Positions 23,297 through 31,885 of a stretch of 38,432 nt of DNA are shown here, in pieces. The stretch covers positions 1-38,432 of the forward strand of contig CAZLEI010000011.1 of assembly GCA_964558505.1 (NCBI GenBank), given 5' to 3'. Under the pieces are notes generated by a model. The model did no database searches. It worked only from the letters and a program-made list of their open reading frames with translations, and had not been told where the DNA came from. Numbering within the stretch: position 1 is the stretch's first letter; each line of letters begins with the position of its first letter. Source of the DNA: CAYMPW01 sp964558505 (GTDB taxonomy: Archaea > Thermoplasmatota > Thermoplasmata > Methanomassiliicoccales > Methanomethylophilaceae). The position numbers were made by a program, and so were the translations under genes.

Positions 23297-24626
23297 CTGA
23301 ATACCTCACTTCTCTGACGGATGCCTTGACGGCCCCGTCCCTCATCCTCACCTCTATGTCCGACCCCTCGCGCATCTGCGAGACCGACGTGAGCGTCCTG
23401 CCGTCCGCATCGCGGACGAAACTGTACCCCCTACCGAGGACGCCCGTGGGATCCAATCCCGATAGCTTGCCCGAGATGCCATCCAGCTTCCTGGACAGGG
23501 ACTCGATCGTACGGACAGATGCCGCATCCAGGGAATCGGACGCCGATGCGAGCCTCTGGACGCAGAGCGCATGCATCTCGGCAGCCCTCTTGGGCGAGAG
23601 CTTCGCATTCAGGACGGCGAACCTTCCCTTCATGGCGGACACGGATGACGTCAGCGCGGCGTTGAGCCTCGACGACGCGGAGTCCACGGCCATCTGCAGC
23701 ATCCCCACCCTGTCCTCCGCCCTCTTGGGCGATAGCTTGGAGTCCAGGATCATGAACCTGCTCCGCATGGACTCCGTGACCGACTTCAGGGATTTGGCCG
23801 CCCTACGGTCCATCTCCCCGATCTGCCTGAGGACGTCCGCCCTGTCCCTGAGGGCGATCTCCGCCGCCCCGGTGGGGGTGGGCGCGCGGACATCGGCGAC
23901 GAAATCGGCGATGGTGAAATCCGTCTCGTGGCCGACGGCCGATATCACCGGCGCGGCGGAGGCGGCGATCGCGCGGGCGACCGGCTCCTCGTTGAACGCC
24001 CAGAGGTCCTCTATGGAACCTCCTCCGCGACCCACGATGATCACGTCCGCCCCCTCGCGGTTGAGCACCTCGATGCCGCGCACGATGCTCTTCGCGGCGC
24101 CCTCGCCCTGTACCTGCGCCGGGCACAGCAGTATGTCCGCCGGGAACCTCCGGGCGGACGTCGTTATTATATCATGTATGACCGCGCCCGCCTCGGACGT
24201 GACCACGCCGATCACCTTGGGGTACACCGGGAGCTTCCGTTTCCTGGCCGCATCGAAGAGGCCCTCCGCCTGCAGCTTGGCCTTCAGCCGCTCGTATGCG
24301 GCATACAGGTCGCCGACCCCGGACAGCCTCATGGTCTCCACCTTGAACTGATAGGACCCGCGCTCCACATAGACATCCATGCTGCCGAAGGCGACGACCT
24401 TCAGGCTGTCCTTGGGCTCGAACGAGATCCTGGCGCGTGAGAACTTGAACATCACGCTCCTTATCTCGCTCTTCTGGTCCTTGAGCGTGAAATAGTAGTG
24501 GCCGGATGGGTACATCTTGCAGTTGGAGATCTCACCCACGACCCATACGTCGTTCAGATCGGGGGAGCCTGCCAATAGGGCCTTCGCCCTCGCGTTGAGC
24601 TGCTCGACGGTTATCGTTCCTTCCAT
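23274..24626 (-). CDS. xseA: Exonuclease VII large subunit
   Basis: This is a 450-residue protein. An N-terminal OB fold (DVWVVGEISNCKMYPSGHYYFTLKD, residues 27-51) precedes the catalytic region with VIGVVTSEAGAVIHDI, VGRGGGSIEDLWAFNEE, SAVGHETDFTIADFVAD and RAPTPTGAAE, all conserved in XseA. The coiled-coil arm (about 270-390) contains two copies of a segment ending in KLSPKRA. The C-terminal GRGYSFVRD motif is present. The start lies 25 bp from a TATA-like GTTATATCGG, so it is probably leaderless. Together with xseB it is a complete exonuclease VII. Confidence 0.95.
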   Translation of the reverse strand: MEGTITVEQLNARAKALLAGSPDLNDVWVVGEISNCKMYPSGHYYFTLKDQKSEIRSVMFKFSRARISFEPKDSLKVVAFGSMDVYVERGSYQFKVETMRLSGVGDLYAAYERLKAKLQAEGLFDAARKRKLPVYPKVIGVVTSEAGAVIHDIITTSARRFPADILLCPAQVQGEGAAKSIVRGIEVLNREGADVIIVGRGGGSIEDLWAFNEEPVARAIAASAAPVISAVGHETDFTIADFVADVRAPTPTGAAEIALRDRADVLRQIGEMDRRAAKSLKSVTESMRSRFMILDSKLSPKRAEDRVGMLQMAVDSASSRLNAALTSSVSAMKGRFAVLNAKLSPKRAAEMHALCVQRLASASDSLDAASVRTIESLSRKLDGISGKLSGLDPTGVLGRGYSFVRDADGRTLTSVSQMREGSDIEVRMRDGAVKASVREVRYSDDTGRSG

Positions 24627-24723
24627 CGGCCGCCGATGCGGTTACACCGATATAACGGTTGATGCGCGATGCACATGGTCTTGCTTTTTATCTTCGCACG
24701 CATACAGTCCTGCGAGGCGGCCG

Positions 24724-25152
24724 ATGGATTGGAACGAGATATCGAAGCGCGTTGCGCCCGGGATGCAATGCAAGAAGGACATCATCATGGAGCTCTACGG
24801 CGCTTCATTCGCCAGATGGAACGGGATCGAGATCGAGGAGGTCTCCGAGGACACCGTCCGTCTCTCGATGGAGCTCAGGCCGGAGCACATGAACAGCAAC
24901 GGCGTGGGCCACGGCGGATCGGTGTTCGCGTTGCTCGACCACACCTTCGCCTTCGCCAGCAACATGGGATGCCACAGCGTCGGCCAGAGCAACAACGTCA
25001 TCTACCACCGCCCGGCCGTCGGCGGCACGCTGTTCAGCGAGTCGAAGCTGATAAACGAATCCAAGTCCCTGTGCGTGTACGAGGTGCGCGTGCTCTGCGG
25101 CGGGAAGCTGATCGCCAGCGCCGTCTGCACCGGATTCAAGAAGGAGAGGTGA
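24724..25152 (+). CDS. Hotdog-fold thioesterase (PaaI/YigI-like)
   Basis: This is a 142-residue single-domain protein. NSNGVGHGGSVFALLDHTFAFA is the central helix and catalytic segment of PaaI-type acyl-CoA thioesterases (His-Gly-Gly, then the acidic residue); IYHRPAVGG and AVCTGFKK are further family blocks. It hydrolyses an acyl- or aryl-CoA; the substrate cannot be deduced. The frame opens upstream into xseA antisense, but the ATG at 24724 gives family length, with GAGGCGG just before it and a TATA-like CTTTTTATC at 24684-24692. The following gene is 4 bp away and its ribosome-binding site overlaps this stop. Confidence 0.85.
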   Translation: MDWNEISKRVAPGMQCKKDIIMELYGASFARWNGIEIEEVSEDTVRLSMELRPEHMNSNGVGHGGSVFALLDHTFAFASNMGCHSVGQSNNVIYHRPAVGGTLFSESKLINESKSLCVYEVRVLCGGKLIASAVCTGFKKER

Positions 25153-26149
25153 TCCAATGAAGGGATCCAGAAAATGCCCGTACTGCGGAGAGGCCGTGCC
25201 GTCCTACAGCCTGTCGTGCCCGAAGTGCTACAGGGAGATACCGCGCGAAGAGGTCGCCGAGCCGGAGCCGGAGCCGGCGAGGCAGCCCGGAGCCAAGAAC
25301 CGCACGCTCATCACGATACTCTCGCTGGTCCCCGGCCTGTTCGGCATCCTGGGGCTCGGACTGATCTACCAGGACTTCAGGAACACCAAGGGATGGATCT
25401 TCCTGGGCGCAGGGCTGCTGATATTCGCCGGCCTGATGTTCTCGGTCAGGATGATATTCGCGGGCGGATGGTTCGGGTCCGCGGTCGCCCTCATAATATC
25501 GCTGATACTCGGGCTGATCTACCTGTCCGCCTACATAGCGCAGGCGATCGAGTCCGTACTCGGCTCCATATTCACCGTGCTGAAATTCTGATCGGTACAG
25601 GCCCCTGCGCCGCATCTCGAAGGCCAGGGCGGCGGTCATCTGCGCCAGGTCCAGCGCGCGCCTGCCGTCCCCGACATCCATCGGGTCGTCGGGGCAGTAG
25701 TGGCCGTACGCCTTCCGTATCTGGGCGTTCTCCTCTCCGATGGCCGCGGTCTTGTACGTGCGCTCCATGCGGGCGCTCACCGCGGGCATTATGGAGAACT
25801 CCCCGGTCATGTCCCAGGGCATGCAGAGCAGGTACCCGTAGAACACGTTCCTGACATCGAAGGACGCCACATCCTTCCCCTTGAGGACCGCGCGCACCTC
25901 CCTGACAACATCATCCAGGCGGACCCCGTTGTACAGGTCCTCGGCGTGGATCCCGGCGTTCTCGTCCAGATAGTCGAGCTTGGACTTGCCCATCTCCGTG
26001 GGCTCCATGAAGAGCAGCTCGTCGTACACGCAGTCGCAGTCGGACGCCTTCATGTCGAGGGCGCACACAGCGATCTCCGCGACCTCGTCGGAGGGGTACC
26101 CTTTGCATCCGTCCGAGATGACCTGCACCACGTAGACATCATGTTCCAT
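25136..26149 (-). CDS. Catalytically dead DnaQ-like exonuclease paralogue with run-on tail
   Basis: The first 190 or so residues align almost without gaps to the exonuclease-like protein encoded at 34423-35016, but all catalytic positions differ. DTE of motif I (LDTETTG) is QVI (VQVISDG); the Asp of motif II (NTEYDF) is Val (DVRNVF); the His and Asp of motif III (HRAMSDA) are Arg and Leu (RRALDLA). Structural residues such as CKGYP and MPWDM are kept. It should be a pseudoenzyme, possibly a nucleic-acid-binding or regulatory partner. The expected end is near 25560; the stop is missing, so the frame runs on 435 bp antisense to the whole zinc-ribbon gene. Start ATG 26149, divergent from the AddB-like gene. 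Confidence 0.7.
   Translation of the reverse strand: MEHDVYVVQVISDGCKGYPSDEVAEIAVCALDMKASDCDCVYDELLFMEPTEMGKSKLDYLDENAGIHAEDLYNGVRLDDVVREVRAVLKGKDVASFDVRNVFYGYLLCMPWDMTGEFSIMPAVSARMERTYKTAAIGEENAQIRKAYGHYCPDDPMDVGDGRRALDLAQMTAALAFEMRRRGLYRSEFQHGEYGAEYGLDRLRYVGGQVDQPEYQRYYEGDRGPEPSAREYHPDREHQAGEYQQPCAQEDPSLGVPEVLVDQSEPQDAEQAGDQREYRDERAVLGSGLPRRLRLRLGDLFARYLPVALRARQAVGRHGLSAVRAFSGSLHWITSPS
25157..25591 (+). CDS. Zinc-ribbon membrane protein
   Basis: This is a 144-residue protein. The N-terminal zinc ribbon is CPYCG (residues 7-11) with CPKC (21-24). An acidic Pro/Glu linker follows (E-P-E-P-E-P), then three or four hydrophobic membrane segments between about 50 and 140. Such zinc-ribbon plus membrane proteins are common in archaea and have no assigned function. 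The start has an excellent Shine-Dalgarno (GAGGTGAT, 4 nt before the ATG) inside the end of the thioesterase gene, so the two are translated from one message. The whole gene lies opposite the run-on tail of the exonuclease-like gene. Confidence 0.8.
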   Translation: MKGSRKCPYCGEAVPSYSLSCPKCYREIPREEVAEPEPEPARQPGAKNRTLITILSLVPGLFGILGLGLIYQDFRNTKGWIFLGAGLLIFAGLMFSVRMIFAGGWFGSAVALIISLILGLIYLSAYIAQAIESVLGSIFTVLKF

Positions 26150-26226
26150 GCACGTGCAACCGGTACGGGGCGTATGTTTCTTTCCATCGCGTGCGTCATC
26201 CGGGCGGGGCGGAATAACAAAGTCCC

Positions 26227-26236
26227 GTTTTAATAC
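26227..26236 (+). promoter_or_regulatory. TATA-like box for the AddB-like gene
   Basis: GTTTTAATAC is centred 26 bp before the GTG at 26258, consistent with leaderless transcription of the addB-addA-like pair. Confidence 0.45.
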
Positions 26237-26257
26237 AGCTAACACACTGCAGTCCAT

Positions 26258-28945
26258 GTGTACAGAGCGAAGACCATCGACGAGCTTTACGAGGAAGTGA
26301 AGGACTACGACATCGTGCTGACCAACGATGCCCCGCTGGAGACCGCGCTCAACAGCAGGATATCCACCCCGAGGGTGGGGACGTTCGCCGTCACGCCACG
26401 CCACCTGGCATCCCGCGTGTTCGCGGCCAAGGTCCTGGACGGCCCGCTATGGGGGGACCTCCGCATCATATCCGAGATATCCCGCGAGACGGGATACGAC
26501 ATAAAGTACGTCCACGGGGAGCTGGAGAACATCCGCCGCATCAGGAAGCACACCGCCAGCGTCGAGAAGTACCTGTACTCCCGGTCCTCCCGCGCCGTGT
26601 ACGCCTCGTTCCGTGCCATGCCCACCCTCGAGAAGGTCATGGAGATGCTGGACCAGGACAGCCCCGTCCTCGAGGCCTTCTACAAGGGGAAGAGGACCGC
26701 CATGATCGGCGTGGAGCTCTTCGACGACCTGGACAAGCACATGTACCTCGACGACGCCGAGGAGATCGACGTGTTCGATTACAAGCACGAGGTCGGGTTC
26801 GACATCGTGTACGAGGCGGGCAACGACAGGCAGGTCGCGGAGAACGCCGTCAGCCTCATCGACCCCGTCCATGCGACGGACACCGCCATCGTGCTGGACG
26901 TCAACGGGCCGATCACGGACGCCGTCCGGGCCGCGCTCTACCGCCGCAACATGCCTTTCAAGAACAACATGACCGTCAAGGACCTGTCGCAGATACGCGA
27001 CTACTTGGAGCTGCTCAACGGCGCCATGGAGTACGACACCATCCGCGTCAAGCACATCCGCCCGCTGCTGTCGGCGTACGGCGGGGATATAAAGGCGAAG
27101 TACAGCGAGTACCTGGTCTCCAGGTACGCCGAGTCGCTGGAACCCGAAAATGTCACCGGCAAGATCCTGAGCACGATGCGCGGGATACGCGAGATGACCT
27201 TCGACGAGGTGTGCGAGGCCGTCGTGAATAAGAAGTACCAGCCGCAGGTGCGCATGCTCATCAACGACATGAGGATCGCCGACGAGAAGGTCACGGCGAA
27301 GCTCGTGAACGAGATCACATATGCTGTCAACAACGTCAAGGACCTGAAGCACAACGAGCAGATACCCGAGAGCGAGAAGCACGGGGTGCTCATCGCAGAC
27401 TGCAACAACGCCACCTACATCGACAGGCCGCTGGTCATCTACCTGGGCATGGGCCCCGAATGGGTGAGGGACATAATCGGCAAGGACTACATCGACAGGG
27501 AGGACCAGGCGGAGAGGGACGCGCAGACGTTCAGCATCCTGATGCAGCAGGGGAGTCACAGGATATACATCGCCAACTCGATGAAGGACGGCAAGAACGT
27601 ACGCCCCTGCATCACCTTCGACCGCGTGCTCGACAGGAAGAAGGCCGAGGAGAACATGGAATGCGGGAAGGACATCGAATCGTTCGGCGAGGTCTTCGCC
27701 GAGGTGGTCCGCGGCCCGTGGTACGAGCCTGCCCCCGCCGATCCGGTCAGGCACGGCACGTCTTCCATGTCCGACCCGGAATGGGACGGGCAGTTCTCGA
27801 AGAGCTCGCTCAACAGGTACATGCAGTGCCCGAGGCAGTACATGTTCGGAGAGGTAGTGCCGTCCGCGGACAAGGAGCACACCGTCCTCGGGAACCTCAT
27901 ACACGATTTCGCGGAGTTCTACCTCTGCTACCCGGAGCACGTGAAGGAGAAGGGGATCGGATACTACGTCCAGGCGATCGCCGAGAAGAGCGCGGGACTC
28001 GTCCGCGAAGAGACCAGGGAGGTCGAGGTCTCCAAGATCGACCTGTCGCTGAGGAACATCGTCAGGTTCCTGGACGGCCTCGATCCGTTCGACGACGTGG
28101 AGCTCGACATCGACATCGGCAGGAGGGAGGAATGGAAGAGGAACGTGTTCGTCCTCGAGGCCGGATACGACAAGGTCTGCGGCATGAGCGAGATAGAACG
28201 GCATTCCAAGAACGTCCCGCTGCACGGGATATTCGACCTGCTCTGCGACGGCGTGGTATACGATTACAAGACAGGGACCGAGAAGAGCATCGGCGACATC
28301 GCCAAGAACATGGTCGAGCCAAACAGCTACGGGACCCTGGAGACCCAGCCGCTGGTGTACCTATCGCTTCTGAGGGACTGCGTGCCCGAATCCAAGAACG
28401 AGTTCCGCCTGTTCTTCACCACCGACAACGACCTGGAAGAGGCCCGCGGGCCCGTGGACCTCAGGATGAACCAGAGGATTGTCGTCCTGTCCGGTGAAGA
28501 CAAGGCGTCGCTGATGAGCGGCTACCTCTTGGAGAACTTCGACACCGTGAGGAAGTACGGTTCCCTGATCAGCGGATGGAACACGTTCGTCGACCTGCTG
28601 AAGGACAGCGGCGTCGAGAACGCGGGCAGATGGCCGGACGACGACCAGTTGGTATCTGCCGTGGCCGGCCGGTTCAACATGAAACGCGAGGATGCCCTGG
28701 CCGCCGTCAAGAAGGCATCCAAGCTCATGGTCAAGGACTTCTTCGTCACCGGCGGGAAAGCGATCGTGCCCGTGGATGTGCTGGACAGTTTCGACGACGA
28801 TGTCCGCAGATGCCGCACGGAGGCGGCGGGATACTACGGGAGCTCGTTCCCGTTCAGGCCGATAGGGGAGTGCGCCAAATGCGAGTACTTCAGTCTGTGC
28901 ACCGGGGATGTGTTCGGAGAAGAGGAGGAGGGATCCGATGAATGA
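26258..28945 (+). CDS. AddB-like PD-(D/E)XK nuclease with iron-sulfur cysteines
   Basis: This is an 895-residue protein. The N-terminal 500 residues resemble a degenerate helicase without a Walker A motif, as in AddB/RexB. The C-terminal nuclease has HGIFDLL with D660, then VVYDYKTG with D669 and K671, the PD-(D/E)XK catalytic set. Four cysteines, C524 (MQCPRQYMFG) and C872-x2-C875-x5-C881 (CAKCEYFSLC), bracket the nuclease exactly as the 4Fe-4S staple of AddB does. The start is a GTG at 26258; an ATG two bases earlier is out of frame. It overlaps the AddA-like gene by 8 bp. Together they should form a helicase-nuclease that resects double-strand breaks, or a defence relative of it. AddAB is a bacterial system, so transfer is likely. 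Confidence 0.85.
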   Translation: MYRAKTIDELYEEVKDYDIVLTNDAPLETALNSRISTPRVGTFAVTPRHLASRVFAAKVLDGPLWGDLRIISEISRETGYDIKYVHGELENIRRIRKHTASVEKYLYSRSSRAVYASFRAMPTLEKVMEMLDQDSPVLEAFYKGKRTAMIGVELFDDLDKHMYLDDAEEIDVFDYKHEVGFDIVYEAGNDRQVAENAVSLIDPVHATDTAIVLDVNGPITDAVRAALYRRNMPFKNNMTVKDLSQIRDYLELLNGAMEYDTIRVKHIRPLLSAYGGDIKAKYSEYLVSRYAESLEPENVTGKILSTMRGIREMTFDEVCEAVVNKKYQPQVRMLINDMRIADEKVTAKLVNEITYAVNNVKDLKHNEQIPESEKHGVLIADCNNATYIDRPLVIYLGMGPEWVRDIIGKDYIDREDQAERDAQTFSILMQQGSHRIYIANSMKDGKNVRPCITFDRVLDRKKAEENMECGKDIESFGEVFAEVVRGPWYEPAPADPVRHGTSSMSDPEWDGQFSKSSLNRYMQCPRQYMFGEVVPSADKEHTVLGNLIHDFAEFYLCYPEHVKEKGIGYYVQAIAEKSAGLVREETREVEVSKIDLSLRNIVRFLDGLDPFDDVELDIDIGRREEWKRNVFVLEAGYDKVCGMSEIERHSKNVPLHGIFDLLCDGVVYDYKTGTEKSIGDIAKNMVEPNSYGTLETQPLVYLSLLRDCVPESKNEFRLFFTTDNDLEEARGPVDLRMNQRIVVLSGEDKASLMSGYLLENFDTVRKYGSLISGWNTFVDLLKDSGVENAGRWPDDDQLVSAVAGRFNMKREDALAAVKKASKLMVKDFFVTGGKAIVPVDVLDSFDDDVRRCRTEAAGYYGSSFPFRPIGECAKCEYFSLCTGDVFGEEEEGSDE

Positions 28946-31865
28946 GCTGAACGCCTCGCAGAAGGCCATCGCAGAGAAGCTGGACGGCATGATCGTGGTC
29001 GATGCGGGACCTGGCACCGGGAAGACGCAGACCATCATCGAGAGGTACGTCAACATCCTCAGGCGCCCGGACGTGGACCCCCGGGATGTGCTCCTGCTCA
29101 CGTTCACGAACAACGCGGCCATGGAGATGGAGGACCGCATCAAGAACAGGCTGGCGGGCATCGAGGAACTCAAACCCAAGATGAAATCCGTGGAGACCAG
29201 CACCTTCGACGCCTTCTGCCTGGCGGTGGTCATGGACGCTCCCGAGCACGTCAGCGAGTTCTTCGGCATAGATGACAGGCTCACCCGCAACTCCCGCATG
29301 TACACCAACGAGACCCTGAACCTGGATTACTTCGGCAGGATGTACGACCAGTTCATCGCCGACAGGTACGGGGACTACGGCCAGGCGGCCGTGGTGGCGG
29401 CGGGCGGCCACGACGACATCTACAGGATGATCGGGAAGCTCATGGCCCGGGGGGTCCTCCCCCTGCGCAAGGGATGGTTCGGCGGCAACGACGGGGACGA
29501 CCTCTACGGCCTTCGCAGACCGCTGCTGGACACCCTGCGCTCCAAGAACATCCCGCCCATGAGCAACCGGATCCCGGAATCCGAGCTGATGAACGGATTC
29601 AAGAAGATCTTCAACAAGAACCCCAAATCGATGGACATCCCCTTCGATACCTCCGAGCCATCGATACCCGACGGATTCCTGGAGGAGGCGGTCATGGACC
29701 TGCGCCCGGAGATCATGTCCCTGGTCCACGATGTGTACTTCGAGTACATCCGCAGGTCGGTGGCGGACAACCGGCTCACGTTCAACCTCACGGCCGCGTT
29801 CGCATTGGCCATCCTCATACGCAGCGCCGAGACACGCAAGAGGATGTCCTACAGGTACCTGATGATAGACGAGTTCCAGGACACCAACAGCAACCAGATG
29901 ATGATATCCCTCATGCTGCTCAAGGAGCCGAACCTGTGCGTCGTCGGCGACTGGAAGCAGGGGATCTACGGGTTCAGGTACGCTTCGGTGGAGAACATAA
30001 CGGATTTCGAGCGCCGCTGCACGGGGTTCCGCCGGTTCCTCAACGACATCGACGGCATCGAGCGCGTCGCATTCAGAATCCCCGAGGTCGAGAGGCTCCC
30101 CCTGGACATCAACTACCGCAGCTCCCAGGCGATCGTGGACAAGGCGTTCGACATCCTGAGATGCCCGGCCACCAAGGACGAGAAGCTGGACCACGGGCAC
30201 CTTGACCGCAACATAACCCTCCTGACCGCGAACAGGGGAGACATAGACGGTTTCACAGGCATCGAGTACTTCAGCGCCGGGAGCAGGAATGATGAGATCG
30301 ACGCGGTCCTGTGCAAAGCGGACGATTACGTCAACAGCGGGAGGTACACCGTGCGCGAGAACGGGGAAGACAGGCGGCCCGTGTACAGCGACATCGCCGT
30401 CCTCTGCAAGAACAACCGCATGTGCCGCGAGATACGCGACCGGGCCGAGGAGATCGGGCTTCCGGCCTTCCTCCAGGGGGATGTGGACGTGATGTCCACC
30501 CGGGAGGGGAAACTCGTGCTGGCCTGGCTGAGGTACGTCAACAACGAATATGACATGACCGGCATCGCCGCGATAATGGCGGATGCCGGATACTCGCTGG
30601 TGGACATGAAGGACGTCAAGGACGGGCTCAGGAGCAGACCGGTGAAGGACCGCGTTCCCATGGAGCTGTCCGGCCAGCGCAGGAAGCTCGCATCCAAGCA
30701 GCGCCGCATAACCGAGCTCATAACCGCCATATTCGAATGGTACGGCCTGAACAACGACGTCACGCAGTGCATTATCACCACCCTGTCGTCCGTCCACCGG
30801 GATTCCCTGCTCACGCTGTCGGACCTCATCCGCCTGATCGAGGAGGACATCCGCAGCGGGACCGCGTACAACGTGGACGCCATGCTCGACCGCGATGCGC
30901 TCACCATACAGACCATGCACAAGTCCAAGGGGCTGGAGTACCCGATCGTCATCATCGCCGGCATAGACAGCAGGGTCCTTCCGTACTCCATTGCCGACAA
31001 CAGCGACATCATGTTCTCGGAGACCCTGGGCGTGCGCTCCAAGAAAGAGGTGGCCGTGATCAACGGGTACAGCAAGATCGTGCAGTCCTGGAAGTACTGC
31101 CTGGTGAAGGGCGAGGAGAAGACGGATTACGACGAGCAGCGCAGGCTGATGTTCGTCGCCCTCTCGAGGGCGAAGCAGTACATCACCCTGATATCCGGCA
31201 ACTCCCCGTCCAAGTTCATGAAGCACCTTGCCGGGACGGATGACATACCGATGGCGGACATCCGCAGCCCGGATGCGATCGGCCTCGAGCATGCCGAGCT
31301 CAACGATCCGCCGGCGATACCGGAGATCCTGCCGCGCAAGCCGAACATGGGCGTCCACGACATCCTGGATTTCGACAACGCGAAGATGGAATCGGACGAG
31401 GTCTGCGGCAAGGGCATGGAATACGGCGAGAAGGTGCACGAGGCCGCCCAGAGGATCGCGGAGGGGAACGACTCCGGCGAAGGGTACCCGGAGCTGGAAT
31501 ACGTCCGGACGGTCATCGCGGGCCTGAAGGGCGCGGAGGTCTCCGCAGAGGTCCCGTGCACCCTGCCCGTCGGGGAACCCCCGGTCATCCTCCGCGGCAT
31601 CATCGACCTGTTGGCCGTCTATCCCGACCGGGTCGAGGTCCACGATTGGAAGACCGATGCCGAGGACAGGTTCGAAGCGGAGTACAAGGTGCAGCTGAGC
31701 GTCTACGCCCATGCGGCCGAGGCCTTCTTCAAGAAGCCGGTCGGATGCTTCATCGACTACGTCGGCATGGGGAGGACGGTCGCGTTCGAACCTGTGCCGA
31801 TAGGGGTCGTCGAGGAGCGCGTCCGCAGGCGCCTGGCAGACGAGGTCGGCAAAGGAACAATATAA
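28938..31865 (+). CDS. AddA-like UvrD-family helicase-nuclease
   Basis: This is a 975-residue protein. It has a superfamily 1 helicase core: Walker A DAGPGTGKT (22-30), LLLTFTNNAA, Walker B IDEFQDTN (310-317), GDWKQGIYGFRYA, NYRSS, QTMHKSKGLEYP and VALSRAKQY (motif VI). A C-terminal RecB-type nuclease follows, with RGIIDLL (D890) and VHDWKTD (D903, K905). This is the AddA layout, though somewhat shorter than typical AddA of 1,100-1,250 residues. The ATG at 28938 follows GGAGGGATCCG and lies within the last codons of the AddB-like gene, so the subunits are coupled. Expected role: ATP-driven unwinding and digestion of DNA ends. An alternative is a defence helicase-nuclease. Confidence 0.87.
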   Translation: MNELNASQKAIAEKLDGMIVVDAGPGTGKTQTIIERYVNILRRPDVDPRDVLLLTFTNNAAMEMEDRIKNRLAGIEELKPKMKSVETSTFDAFCLAVVMDAPEHVSEFFGIDDRLTRNSRMYTNETLNLDYFGRMYDQFIADRYGDYGQAAVVAAGGHDDIYRMIGKLMARGVLPLRKGWFGGNDGDDLYGLRRPLLDTLRSKNIPPMSNRIPESELMNGFKKIFNKNPKSMDIPFDTSEPSIPDGFLEEAVMDLRPEIMSLVHDVYFEYIRRSVADNRLTFNLTAAFALAILIRSAETRKRMSYRYLMIDEFQDTNSNQMMISLMLLKEPNLCVVGDWKQGIYGFRYASVENITDFERRCTGFRRFLNDIDGIERVAFRIPEVERLPLDINYRSSQAIVDKAFDILRCPATKDEKLDHGHLDRNITLLTANRGDIDGFTGIEYFSAGSRNDEIDAVLCKADDYVNSGRYTVRENGEDRRPVYSDIAVLCKNNRMCREIRDRAEEIGLPAFLQGDVDVMSTREGKLVLAWLRYVNNEYDMTGIAAIMADAGYSLVDMKDVKDGLRSRPVKDRVPMELSGQRRKLASKQRRITELITAIFEWYGLNNDVTQCIITTLSSVHRDSLLTLSDLIRLIEEDIRSGTAYNVDAMLDRDALTIQTMHKSKGLEYPIVIIAGIDSRVLPYSIADNSDIMFSETLGVRSKKEVAVINGYSKIVQSWKYCLVKGEEKTDYDEQRRLMFVALSRAKQYITLISGNSPSKFMKHLAGTDDIPMADIRSPDAIGLEHAELNDPPAIPEILPRKPNMGVHDILDFDNAKMESDEVCGKGMEYGEKVHEAAQRIAEGNDSGEGYPELEYVRTVIAGLKGAEVSAEVPCTLPVGEPPVILRGIIDLLAVYPDRVEVHDWKTDAEDRFEAEYKVQLSVYAHAAEAFFKKPVGCFIDYVGMGRTVAFEPVPIGVVEERVRRRLADEVGKGTI

Positions 31866-31866
31866 T
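31858..31866 (+). promoter_or_regulatory. TATA-like box for the P-type ATPase
   Basis: CAATATAAT overlaps the stop codon of the AddA-like gene and lies 24 bp before the ATG at 31886, so the ATPase probably has its own leaderless transcript. Confidence 0.4.
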
Positions 31867-31885
31867 CCCCTCTCGATACCCCCGC

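Noticed and set aside
31556..31885. N-terminal extension of the P-type ATPase
   Set aside because: It overlaps the AddA-like gene in another frame and is Arg/Gly-rich. The ATG at 31886 is the natural start.
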